DNA from: Sitta carolinensis
Taxonomy: Eukaryota > Chordata > Aves > Passeriformes > Sittidae
Reading direction: 5' to 3'
NCBI GenBank assembly: GCA_032173965.1
Contig: CM063312.1
Coordinates: 1,000,555-1,064,554, forward strand
Length of the DNA stretch: 64,000 bases
Part shown: positions 46,601-54,826 of the stretch, one piece after another
Position numbering within the stretch: the first letter of the stretch is position 1
Layout: every line of letters starts with the position of its first letter
The notes under the pieces: generated by a model
The model's input: the letters and a program-made list of their open reading frames with translations, nothing else
Database searches by the model: none
What the model was told of the DNA's origin: nothing
Program-made: the position numbers and the translations under genes

Positions 46601-49199
46601 CAGCTGAGCGGGTGCGGCAGCAGCATCCTGAAGCGCGAGACCATGCGGCCCTCGAGCCGCGTGCCCCTGATGGTTCTGTGCGAGAGCCACCGCGCACGCA
46701 TGGTGAAGCACCAGTGCTGCCCCGGCTGCGGGCACTTCTGCACGGCTGTGAGTGGGGACAGGGCTGGGGGGCACGGGGAAATCCCAACATCCCAAAAAAA
46801 ACCCCATAAAAATCCGTGGGAATACCAAAAAACCCCATAGAAATGAAAATAACCCCGTAGAAATTGTGTAAATCGCAGCCCCGCATGGTGAAGCACCAGT
46901 GCTGCCCCGGCTGCGGGCACTTCTGCACGGCTGTGAGTGGGGACAGGGCTGGGGGGCACGGGGAAATCCCAGAATCCCAAAAAAAACCCCATTGGAATCC
47001 CAAAATCCCAAAAAAAAACCCATAGAAATGGGTAAAACCGGGTAAATCGCAGCCCCGCATGGTGAAGCACCAGTGCTGCCCCGGCTGCGGGCACTTCTGC
47101 ACGGCTGTGAGTGGGGACAGGGCTGGGGGGCACGGGGAAATCCCAGAATCCCAAAAAAACCCCATTGGAATCCCAAAATCCCCAAAAAAACCCCATAGAA
47201 ATGGTAAAACCCCATAGAAATGGGTAAAACCCCATAGAAATGGGTAAAATCCTGTAAATCGCAGCCCCGCATGGTGAAGCACCAGTGCTGCCCCGGCTGC
47301 GGGCACTTCTGCACGGCTGTGAGTGGGGACAGGGCTGGGGGGCACGGGGAAATCCCAGAATCCCAAAAAAACCCTCTTAGGAATCCCAAATTCCCAAAAA
47401 AACCCCATAGAAATGGGTAAAACCCCATAGAAATCCCGTAAATCCCAGCCCTGCATGGTGAAGCCCCAGTGCTGCCCCAACTGCAGGCACAGCTGTGAGT
47501 GGGGAATGGGCAACCAAAAATCCCATAAAAACCCCATAAAAATCCCATAAATCCTGAAAAAACCCCATAAAAATCTATGGGAATCCCCAAAAAACCCCAT
47601 AAAAATCCATGGGCATCCCCAAAAAACCCCATAAAAATCCATGGGAATCCCCAAAAAACCCCATAAAAATCCATGGGCATCCCCAAAAAACCCCATAAAA
47701 ATCCATGGGCATCCCCAAAAAACCCCATAGAAATCCATGGGAATACCAAAAAGCCCCATAAACAAATCCAATCCCCACAGAGGAGAATTCCTGAGTTCCA
47801 CCTTGGGAAATCCTGACCCCAAATCCCTTTAGGGTCGGCTGTAGGTTTTTAGGATATTCTCCTGGTTTAGGGTTTTTGGGGTCAGGTTTTTAGGGTTTTT
47901 CATAGGATTTTTGGGATTTTTCCCCATTTTAGGGCACGTTTTTGGAGTGCCACCCCAACTTGCAGACAGGCACTGCTGCCCTGCTCTGACCCCAAACCCT
48001 TTAGGGCCGGCTGTAGGATTTTAAGGATTTTCTCTGGTTTAGAGCCGTTTTTAGGGTTTTTGGGCTGTTTTTAGGGTTTTTAATCAGTTTTTTTTGGGTT
48101 TTTTCCCATTTCAGGGCACGTTTTTAGAGTGCCACCCCGACGACGGCATCGGGCGCCGCTGCCCTGCTCTGACCCCAAACCCCTTTAGGGCCGGCTGCAG
48201 GATTTTAAGGATTTTCTCTGTTTTTAGGGTTTTTGGGGTCAGTTTTTAGGGTTTTTTAATCATTTTTTTTGGGTTTTTCCCATTTCAGGGCACGTTTTTA
48301 GAGTGCCACCCCGCCGTGCGCATCGGGCGCCGCTGCCCTGCTCTGACCCCAAACCCCTTTAGGGCTGTTATAGGATTTTAAGGATTTTCTCTGGTTTTAG
48401 AGCCGTTTTTTAGGGTTTTGGGGGCTGTTTTTAGGGTTTTTAATCAGTTTTTTTTTGGGTTTTTCCCATTTCAGGGCACGTTTTTGGAGTGCCACCCCGA
48501 CGTGCGCATCGGGCGCCGCTGCCCTGCTCTGACCCCAAACCCCTTTAGGGCCGGCTGTAGGATTTTAAGGATTTTCTCTGGTTTTAGGCCGTTTTTAGGG
48601 TTTTTAATCAATTTTTTTTGGGTTTTTCCCATTTCAGGGCACATTTTTAGAGTGCCACCCCACCGTGCGCATCGGGCGCCGCTGCCCTGCTCTGACCCCA
48701 AACCCCTTTAGGGCTGTTATAGGATTTTAAGGATTTTCTCTGGTTTTAGAGCCGTTTTTAGGGTTTTTGGGGCTGTTTTTAGGGTTATTAATCAGGTTTT
48801 TTTGGTTTTTCCCATTTCAGGGCACGTTTTTAGAGTGCCACCCCGACGTGCGCATCGGGCACCGCTGCCCTGCTCTGACCCCAAACCCCTTTGGGGCGCT
48901 GTAGGATTTTAAGGATTTTCTCTGGTTTTAGGCGTTTTCAGGTTTTTAATCAGTTTTTTGGGTTTTTCCCATTTCAGGCACGTTTTTGGAGTGCCACCCC
49001 GACGTGCGCATCGGGCACCGTTTCCACCGCGCCTGCGTCTCGCGCCTCGGCGGGCTCATCTTCTGCCCGCACTGCGGCGAGGACGCCTCGGGGGCGCAGG
49101 AGGTGACCCTGCCCCCCCCGAGGGACCCCCGGGCGCGCCCCCCCAGCCCCCCCAGATCCCCCGAGCCAGGGGGGCTCGGCCCGAGCCCGGCACGCCCAG
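32396..49199 (+). CDS. EHMT2: Histone-lysine N-methyltransferase EHMT2 (G9a), N-terminal half
   Basis: G9a mono- and dimethylates H3K9 in euchromatin. Exons are 32396-32419 (MEAAGGGE), 32609-32654, 33632-33797, 34495 to 34853 ([39 protein letters not shown]; one or more exons), 34935-35010 ([19 protein letters not shown]), 39701-39818 ([19 protein letters not shown]), 40538-40685 (Glu run, then EESGNASDR), 41192-41299 ([19 protein letters not shown], the nuclear basic segment), 42202-42301 ([15 protein letters not shown]), 45672-45787 ([15 protein letters not shown]), 46604-46747 ([31 protein letters not shown]) and 48978-49199 ([19 protein letters not shown]). Together the last three encode the Cys-rich ring-like region. 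All match human G9a in order. Ankyrin repeats and SET domain are not present before the gap or after it. Frame slips occur in several exons. EHMT1 is less likely given adjacent ZBTB12. Confidence 0.96.
32660..33430 (+). repeat. CCTTGGACCCCCAGACCCC minisatellite in EHMT2
   Basis: About 60-90 base composite units of CCCTCAGAATCCCCTGGACC, CCCCTTGGACCCCCAGACCC and TTTGGGATCCCCCC. It is C-rich on the sense strand and lies upstream of the exon at 33632. Confidence 0.92.
33798..34440 (+). repeat. GGGGGGTCTGGGGGGTTTTG array at EHMT2 donor
   Basis: It starts at the donor GTGAGGGGGG (33798). G-rich units GGGTTTTGGGGGGTCTGGGG change to GGTCTCATTATTTTGGGG near 34240. A T/C-rich acceptor tract follows. 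Confidence 0.88.
35011..36450 (+). repeat. Donor-side array with six extra copies of an EHMT2 exon end
   Basis: After the true donor at 35011, about 48-base copies of the exon's 3' part (CTGCACTTCAGGGTGTCTGA through GGGGCAGCACG) followed by the donor GTATGAGGG recur. They begin near 35129, 35426, 35727, 35893, 36096 and 36395, separated by GGGGGTCCTAGGGGGGTTTG units. Each copy has an upstream CACTTCAG and an intact downstream GTATGAG. Confidence 0.95.
36451..36900 (+). repeat. GGGTCCTGGGGGGTTTGAGG array
   Basis: This continues the preceding array without further exon copies. It is G-rich on the sense strand. Confidence 0.85.
36900..37815 (+). repeat. 20-bp minisatellite GGGGGTTCAGGTTTGGGTCT
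   Basis: About 45 units of 20 bases with GTGCATGTTTGGG variants. Because 20 is not a multiple of three, all three forward frames cycle through the same residues and stay open. It is not coding. Confidence 0.95.
37830..38765 (+). repeat. CCCCAGAAACCCCTGGGGACC array
   Basis: Units of 25-60 bases (ACCCCCAGAAACACCCCAAA, CCCCTGGGGACCCC) are C/A-rich on the sense strand. Confidence 0.9.
38766..39695 (+). repeat. CCCCTCCAGGACCCCCCAAAT array
   Basis: Units of about 24 to 75 bases, with CCTCGGGACCCCCCCAAACC, CCTCCAGGACCC and CTCCAGATCC. It leads into the acceptor at 39700. Confidence 0.92.
39819..40530 (+). repeat. GGGGGGATTGG array with two copies of an EHMT2 exon end
   Basis: After the donor GTACGGGG at 39819, GGGGGGATTGG and GGGGGACTGG units enclose two 22-base copies of the exon end (GCACGGGGACTCGGACAGCA then AG/GTACGGGG) at about 39979-40000 and 40144-40165, encoding HGDSDSK. 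The donors are intact. Confidence 0.93.
40686..41190 (+). repeat. GGGCTGTTTTGGGGGTGTTTT array
   Basis: T/G-rich 20-40 base units with CAGGGCTGTTTTTGGGG fill the EHMT2 intron before the exon at 41192. Confidence 0.88.
41300..42110 (+). repeat. GGGGAGGGGTCCCCAAATTG array
   Basis: It begins at the donor GTGGGGAGGGG. Units of 20-25 bases change to GGGGAATTTGGGGAGGGGGA near 41880. Confidence 0.9.
42302..43020 (+). repeat. CACACCTGGGACACACCTGGG array at EHMT2 donor
   Basis: It begins directly after the donor GTGAGCACACCTGGGCACAC. A higher-order unit of about 114 bases recurs (42330, 42444, 42558). Each 10-15 base subunit has CACCTG. Confidence 0.95.
43040..45665 (+). repeat. TCTCACCTGTGCCCC minisatellite
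   Basis: About 2.6 kb of 13-15 base units (TCTCACCTGTGCCCA, CCTCACCTGTGCC) end at the acceptor CACCTGTCCAG of the next EHMT2 exon. On the minus strand every unit reads GGGCACAGGTGAGA, a strong donor consensus. Length variation keeps all forward frames open (proteins of about 900-1050 residues could be read). These are not genes. Confidence 0.97.
45790..46045 (+). repeat. CACACCTGGG array with copy of EHMT2 Cys-rich exon end
   Basis: The segment 45863-45903 repeats the end of the 45672-45787 exon (GCGGGCTGTGCATGGCTACT to GATGGGCAG). Here GTGAGC has become TGGAGC, so the donor is lost. CACACCTGGG units surround it. Confidence 0.92.
46065..46495 (+). repeat. GGGATCAGCTCAGGAATTTT array
   Basis: About 20 units of 20-21 bases (GATCAGCTCAGGAATTTTGG) fill the EHMT2 intron before the exon at 46604. 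Confidence 0.93.
46748..47780 (+). repeat. Donor-side array with four copies of the [11 protein letters not shown] exon end
   Basis: After the true donor GTGAGTGGGG at 46748, copies of the exon's last ~54 bases (CCCCGCATGGTGAAGCACCA to ACGGCT) plus GTGAGTGGGGACAGGGCTGG occur at about 46879-46932, 47053-47106, 47265-47318 and a degenerate one at 47450-47493. CCCCATAGAAATGGGTAAAA units separate them. From 47520 the array is CCATAAAAATCCATGGGAAT only. Confidence 0.95.
47840..48977 (+). repeat. Acceptor-side array with six copies of the GTFLECHPD exon start
   Basis: Units of 157-186 bases each end in TTTTTCCCATTTCAG (TTTTAG in the first) and then about 45-60 bases of the next exon's start (GGCACGTTTTTAGAGTGCCA, then GACGTGCGCATCGGGC). 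Copies start at about 47933, 48115, 48289, 48475, 48638 and 48821. The complete exon is at 48978. In the copies the exon breaks off into CGCTGCCCTGCTCTGACCCC. Confidence 0.96.
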
Positions 49200-50395
49200 G
49201 TGAGGGGAGAGGAGGGGGGAAAATGGGGGAGAAATGGGGGAAAATGGGGGGAAAAATGGGATTTTATAGGGGGAAAAATGGGGGAGAAATGGGGGAAGAA
49301 TGGGGGGAAAAATGGGGGGAAAATAGGGGAAAAATGGGAGGAAAATGGGGAAAATGGGGGAAAAAATGGGATTTTATAGGGGGAAAAATGGGGGGGAAAT
49401 GGGATTTTATAGGGGGGAAAATGGGGAAAGAATGGGGGGAAAATGGGTGGAAAATGGGATTTTATAGGGGGAAAAATGGGTGGAAAATGGGGAAAGAATG
49501 GGGGGAAAAATGGGGGAAATGGGGAAAAAATGGGGGAAAAATGGGGGAAAATGGGATTTTATAGGGGGAAAAATGGGGGGAGAAATGGGGAAATGGGGGG
49601 AAAAATGGGGGAAATGGTAATGGGAGGGAAATGGGGGAAATGGGGGAAAAATGGGATTTTATAGGGGGAAAATGGGGGGAAATGGGGAAGAATGGGGGGA
49701 AAATGGAAATGGGAAAAATGGGGGAAAATGGGGGAAAATGGGATTTTATAGGGGGAAAAATGGGGGAAATGGGGAAAGAATGAATGGGGGGAAAAATGGG
49801 GGAAATGGGGAAAAAATGGGGGAAAAATGGGGGAAAATGGGATTTTATAGGGGGAAAAATGGGGGAATGGGGAAAGAATGGGGGGAAAAAAGGGGGGAAA
49901 AATGGGGGAAAATGGGATTTTATGGGGGAAAAATGGGGGAAAAATGGGGGGGGAAATGGGATTTTATAGGGGGAAAAATGGGGGGGAAATGGGATTTTAT
50001 AGGGGGAAAATGGGGAAAGAATGGGGGGGAAATGGGGGAAAATGGGATTTTATAGGGGGGAAAATGGGAAAATGGGGAAAGAATGGGGAAAAATGGGTGG
50101 AAAATGGGATTTTATAGGGGGGAAACATGGGGAAAGAATGGGGGAAAAATGGGAAAATGGGGGGAAAAATGGGATTTTATAGGGGGAAAAATGGGGAAAG
50201 AATGGGGAAAAATGGGGGAAAATGGGGGGAAAATGGGATTTTGTAGGGGAAAAATGGGGAAAAATGGGATTTTATGGGGGGAAATGGGGAAAAAGTGGGG
50301 GAAAAATGGGGGGAAAATGGGATTTTACAGGGGAAAAAATGGGGGAAAAAATGGGGGAAAATTGGGGGGAAAATGGGGAAAGAATGGGGGAGAAA
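49200..50395 (+). repeat. GGGGGAAAAATGGGATTTTATA array at EHMT2 donor
   Basis: It begins at the donor GTGAGGGGAG. Units of 50-90 bases have GGGATTTTATAGGGGGAAAA and GGGGGAAAATGGGG. T/G-rich sequence continues to the gap. Confidence 0.95.
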
Positions 50396-50649
50396 GTTTT
50401 TTAAGTCAATCTGGGGTGGTTTTGGGTCATTTGGGCTGTTTTCTTGGGATTTTTGGGTCATCTTGGGGTTTTTTTCAGATTTTGGAGTATTTGTTTTTTT
50501 TTTTTTTTTTATTTTTGGGTATTTTGGGTTGGTTTTTTTGGGTCATTTTGGGCTGTTTTTTGGGGATTTTGGGTTGGTTTTTTGGGATTTTGGGGTATTT
50601 TGGGCTGTTTTTTCGGGATTTTGGGGCTGGTTTTTTGGATTTTTGGATC

Positions 50650-50749
50650 NNNNNNNNNNNNNNNNNNNNNNNNNNNNNNNNNNNNNNNNNNNNNNNNNNN
50701 NNNNNNNNNNNNNNNNNNNNNNNNNNNNNNNNNNNNNNNNNNNNNNNNN
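50650..50749. other. Assembly gap (100 N)
   Basis: Exactly 100 N, a common placeholder for a gap of unknown size. Composition and gene content change across it. Confidence 0.99.
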
Positions 50750-51164
50750 CCCCCCAGCACAGCCCCCCGGCGCTTTCAGCTCTCTGCAGCCCTGGCAATG
50801 TTCCCCCAGAGCCCAGAGGGGCCCAGGGCCCAGCCCCACGGTGCCCTTCTCCTGCAGGGCAGCGGGCATTGCCTGGCTCAGTGCCCAGCAGCCACGGGCC
50901 ACTCACTCGTGCTCAGCCTCGTCTGCGCAGCTCTGGCCATCGGATCCACCTGCAAAAGAACCAGGCAAAGGCACTGGGGCACACGCACAATGGCGCAGCA
51001 CAAAGAGCACTGTGGCCCTCACAAAGGTAATAAGATGAAAAAAATATATTTTGCTTCTTATTAGTTCTCTCTACCTGATTCACATTTTTAATTAGGTCAT
51101 ATTTATTATCACCTATAAATGACTGTGCCTTAAAACAAAATCCCAACAGGCAGTTACAAAGTAC
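50750..51164. other. Unassigned sequence right of the gap
   Basis: GC-balanced sequence with no tandem repeats. On the minus strand a possible short exon (50958-50919, after TTCTTTTGCAG, donor GA/GTGAGT) does not resemble URB1 and is left uncalled. Confidence 0.4.
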
Positions 51165-51700
51165 CTTTTAATTCCAGCACCTGTGCCAAGACTGCATTGT
51201 CACCAGCAACAAGAAAGGAGAGAGCAAACTGAATATAGGCCAGGCAGACATCTGATCTTCCCTGGAAACATAAAAATGTAAATATAAAATAAAAAATGTT
51301 GTTAGCACACAAATTGTACCCAACTGCAGAATTGATACTGCAACTGCTGATTATGCCTAGGAGTGCCACAAATGAGTAAATGAAACAACTTCTATAAACA
51401 TGTTGCATGCAGCCACAGACATACATTGACATGCAATACATCCAGAGTGTATTCAGCTAAAACACTCCTTGCATTAAGCAGATCATCTTTACATAAAAAG
51501 GAAAGTGTACTAGTTCATGTGCTTCTCAATTCTCAGAATATGAGACCAGGCCACAAATTTAAAGAAAAAGGAAACATTAACCGTTTTTCAACATCCAGGC
51601 AGGTATATCTCATTGAAATCAAAATGACTATACATACCTCGCTGAATCCACGCCCTGAGCCACCACTGCTGACAATGGTGTAAGGCACCCTCTGCTCATC
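51165..51700 (-). pseudogene. URB1-like two-exon fragment (Npa1 region)
   Basis: Minus-strand exons 51700-51638 (63 bases, after TTTTTTAG, donor GAG/GTATGT) and 51261-51165 (97 bases, after TTTCCAG, donor AAAAG/GTAC) are in phase. They encode VPYTIVSSGG, then SDVCLAYIQFALSFLVAGDN, then QVLELK. This resembles the URB1 stretch containing DVRQAYVQFALSFL and QVLEVK. URB1 is a nucleolar 60S-assembly scaffold. Only these exons are visible. The composition is ordinary (AT-balanced), unlike the rest of the window. It may be a dispersed partial copy, a piece of the true gene joined by mis-scaffolding, or a transcribed duplicate. Both frames are intact. Confidence 0.55.
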
Positions 51701-51704
51701 CTAA

Positions 51705-51940
51705 AAAAGCAAAGAAGAGGTAAAACATGCAGGTTATTTCCAGGATGATGGTTACACAAACCACCAAACCAAGAGATTAAAACCTAAAAAGAATAGAGAA
51801 GGGAAGTTAAACAATCAAACTATTTCAGGCAGTAAAAGCAACAGCAGGGAAAGAGGGGCAAGGGAAGAAGGGAGAAGGAAACGCTTTTTATAGTATTCCC
51901 CAAAATTAAGCCGTAATGTGTGGCTGGATATTGCCTTTAT
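51705..51940. other. Unassigned AT-balanced sequence
   Basis: There is no repeat or open frame of note. It grades into the telomere-like tract. Confidence 0.4.
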
Positions 51941-51942
51941 AA

Positions 51943-52005
51943 CCATAACCCTAACCCGAACCCGAACACTAACTCTAACCCTAACACTAACCCTAAATCT
52001 AACCC
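51943..52005. repeat. Degenerate interstitial telomere repeats (CCCTAA)n
   Basis: About ten CCCTAA-like units with variants (CCCGAA, CACTAA, TCTAACC) precede a C-run and the 42-bp satellite. The orientation (CCCTAA on plus) is that of a left chromosome end facing left, yet 1.2 kb of non-telomeric sequence lies on its outer side. Confidence 0.85.
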
Positions 52006-52019
52006 CCCCCCCCCCCACG

Positions 52020-53835
52020 AACCAGGCTTCAATTTCGGGGGGGACAGGCAGAGCCCCTCGAACCGGGGTGCTTTAAGGGTGGGGAACAGGCAGAGACCCC
52101 CGAACCGGGGTGCATTCAGGGTGGGGAACAGGCAGAGACCCCCGAACCGGGGTGCATTAAGAGCGGGGAACATGCAGAGACCCCCGAACCGGGGTGCATT
52201 AAGGGTGGGGAACAGGCAGAGACCCCCGAACCGGGGTGCATTAAGAGCGGGGAACATGCAGAGACCCCCGAACCGGGGTGCATTAAGGGTGGGGAACAGG
52301 CAGAGACCCCCGAAACGGGGTGCATTAAGGGTGGGGAACATGCATAGACCCCCGAACCGGGGTGCTTTAAGGGTGGGGAACAGGCAGAGACCCCCGAACC
52401 GGGGTGCATTAAGGGTGGGGAACAGGCAGAGACCCCCGAACCGGGGTGCTTTAAGGGTGGGGAACAGGCAGAGACCCCCGAAACGGGGTGCATTAAGGGT
52501 GGGAACAGGCAGAGACCCCCGAACCAGGGTGCACTAAAGGTGGGGAAGAGGCAGAGACCCCCGAACCGGGGTGCATTAAGGGTGGGGGAACAGGCAGAGA
52601 GACCCCCGAACCGGAGTGCATTCAGGGTGGGGAACAGGCAGAGACCCCCGAACCGGGGTGCATTAAGAGCGGGGGAACATGCAGAGACTCCCGAACCGGG
52701 GTGCATTAAGGGTGGGGAACAGCAGAGACCCCCGAAACGGGGTGCATTAAGGGTGGGGAACATGCATAGACCCCCGAACCGGGGTGCTTTAAGGGTGGGG
52801 AACAGGCAGAGACCCCCGAACCGGGGTGCATTAAGGGTGGGGAACAGGCAGAGACCCCCGAACCGGGGTGCTTTAAGGGTGGGGAACAGGCAGAGACCCC
52901 CGAACCGGGGTGCATTAAGGGTGGGGAACAGGCAGAGACCCCCGAACCAGGGTGCACTAAAGGTGGGGAAGAGGCAGAGACCCCCGAACCGGGGTGCTTT
53001 AAGGGTGGGGAACAGGCAGAGACCCCCGAACCGGGGTGCTTTAAGGGTGGGGAACAGGCAGAGACCCCCGAAACGGGGTGCATTAAGGGTGGGGAACAGG
53101 CAGAGACCCCCGAACCAGGGTGCACTAAAGGTGGGGAAGAGGCAGAGACCCCCGAACCGGGGTGCATTAAGAGCGGGGAACATGCAGAGACCCCCGAACC
53201 GGGGTGCATTAAGGGTGGGGAACAGGCAAGACCCCCGAAACGGGGTGCATTAAGGGTGGGGAACATGCATAGACCCCCGAACCGGGGTGCTTTAAGGGTG
53301 GGGAACAGGCAGAGACCCCCGAACCGGGGTGCATTAAGGGTGGGGAACAGGCAGAGACCCCCGAACCGGGGTGCTTTAAGGGTGGGGAACAGCAGAGACC
53401 CCCGAAACGGGGTGCATTAAGGGTGGGGAACATGCATAGACCCCCGAACCGGGGTGCTTTAAGGGTGGGGAACAGGCAGAGACCCCCGAACCGGGGTGCA
53501 TTAAGGGTGGGGAACAGGCAGAGACCCCCGAACCGGGGTGCTTTAAGGGTGGGGAACAGGCAGAGACCCCCGAAACGGGTGCATTAAGGGTGGGGAACAG
53601 GCAGAGACCCCGAATCGGGGTGCTTTAAGGGTGGGGAACAGGCAGAGACCCCAAAATCGGGGTGCATTAAGGGTGGAAAACAGGCAGAGACCCCCGAACC
53701 GGGGTGCTTTAAGGGTGGGGAACAGGCAGAGACCCCCGAACCGGGCTGGTTTCAGGGTGGGGAACAGGCAGAGACCCCCGAAACGGGGGCCTTTGAGGTT
53801 CGGGGACAGGCAGAGCCCCCCGATCTGCGCTCCTG
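52020..53835. repeat. 42-bp satellite array
   Basis: About 43 monomers of consensus GAACCGGGGTGCATTAAGGG, then TGGGGAACAGGCAGAGACCC, then CC. Variants (GCTTTAAG, AAGAGCGG, CATGCATAG, GCACTAAAGG) recur in blocks. Because 42 is a multiple of three, all frames are open; RQRPPNRGALRVGN-like products are not genes. The last monomers (53770-53850) diverge into flanking unique sequence. Confidence 0.97.
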
Positions 53836-53869
53836 TGAGGGTCGGGGTTCTGCAGAGCCCCTGAACCAC

Positions 53870-54600
53870 ACAAGCCCCGCCCTCTCCTGCTCTGATTGGC
53901 CGTGTGTCAGCGTCTGGCTTCTGATTGGCTGAGCGGCGGGGAAGGGACGGTACCGGGGATCTGCGGGAGAAGCGGCGGATTTGGGGTCGATGTGGGGCGG
54001 ATTTCGGGGTGAATTCCGGCGGTTTTCGGTGAATTCTGGAGGTTTCCGGGCCCGATCCCGGCTGGCCCTCACGCAAACCCCTCCCTCTCGTCCTGTCGGA
54101 GCTCAGTGTCTCGCTCCCGATTGGAGGAGAGCCGGGGAAGGGCAAGGGCGTTTGGAACCCGCGCTGCGCAAATTGCGCAAGGCGCCGGGGTGGGCGCCGT
54201 GCGGCTGCTGTTGGGCCCGGTTTGGGTGAATTTCGGGGATTTTTTAATGAATTTAGGGGATTTGGAGCGGATTTCGGGTGATTTTCGGCGGATTTGAGGA
54301 TCCCGGAGGTTGCTTGTTGGTCCCGGCGGGGTTCCGGGGGTGCCGGGGCGGGGCTGTGGGAGCGCTGGGGGCCGGAGCCGGCGAGTGTCGGGGCGGGGGT
54401 GCCGGGGGGCACTTGCAGCGGGCTGGGGGGGATTTGGGGGGGGGGGGTCTCGTGGCCTCCCCTCCCCGTATCTGAGGCGGCCGCGGAGGGACGAGACACG
54501 TGGGGCGGTGCGGGCGGCACTTCCGGTACCATCGAGGCGCGCGGAGCGAGCGCCGCGCCCGCCGCCCCCGGCGCCCCCTAGCGGCGCGGAGGTGCGAGGC
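53870..54600. promoter_or_regulatory. CpG island with CCAAT, E-box and ETS motifs
   Basis: GATTGG occurs at 53894, 53922 and about 54119 (inverted CCAAT), CACGTG at 54497-54502 and CACTTCCGG at 54518-54526. Donor-like GGTGCG/GGTGAATT words are weak and no exon could be tied to it. It could be the promoter of a gene whose coding part lies beyond the gap, or an orphan island. Confidence 0.45.
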
Positions 54601-54609
54601 CGCCGCCGC

Positions 54610-54730
54610 CCCCCGAAAGAAACCCCAAATCACCCCAAAAACACTTAAAGCCACCCCAGAAACATCTCAAATCACCCCCAAAACCACCCCAAACCACCTC
54701 AAATCACCCCAAAAACACCCCAAAGGCACA
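54610..54730. repeat. AAATCACCCCAAAAACACC array
   Basis: A short array of 10-20 base units immediately precedes (in plus coordinates) the LSM2 3' end. Confidence 0.8.
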
Positions 54731-54749
54731 CACAGAACAGGGCAGGGGG

Positions 54750-54757
54750 CAGGCGTT
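54750..54757 (-). terminator. LSM2: Likely LSM2 poly(A) signal (GATAAA variant)
   Basis: The minus strand reads CCCCGATAAACGCC about 75 bases after the stop, followed by a T/G-containing stretch. No AATAAA is closer. Confidence 0.55.
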
Positions 54758-54826
54758 TATCGGGGCTGTGGAACGGGGCCATGGAACACCCCTGTGCGTT
54801 GGGGAGGGGTCCCCCCGGCTTTGGGG

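Noticed and set aside
48115..48900. Six additional complete EHMT2 exons (exon multiplication)
   Set aside because: Each copy holds only the acceptor and the first ~45-60 bases, then diverges without a matching donor, so they are exon-edge fragments and not full exons.
52000..53840. RQRPPNRGALRVGN and FPTLNAPRFGGLCL repeat proteins
   Set aside because: They arise from the 42-bp satellite, open in most frames on both strands; adjacent telomere repeats indicate satellite DNA.
53543..54532. Minus-strand 329-codon ORF over the CpG island
   Set aside because: It runs from GC-rich unique sequence into the 42-bp satellite with no domain or splice evidence.
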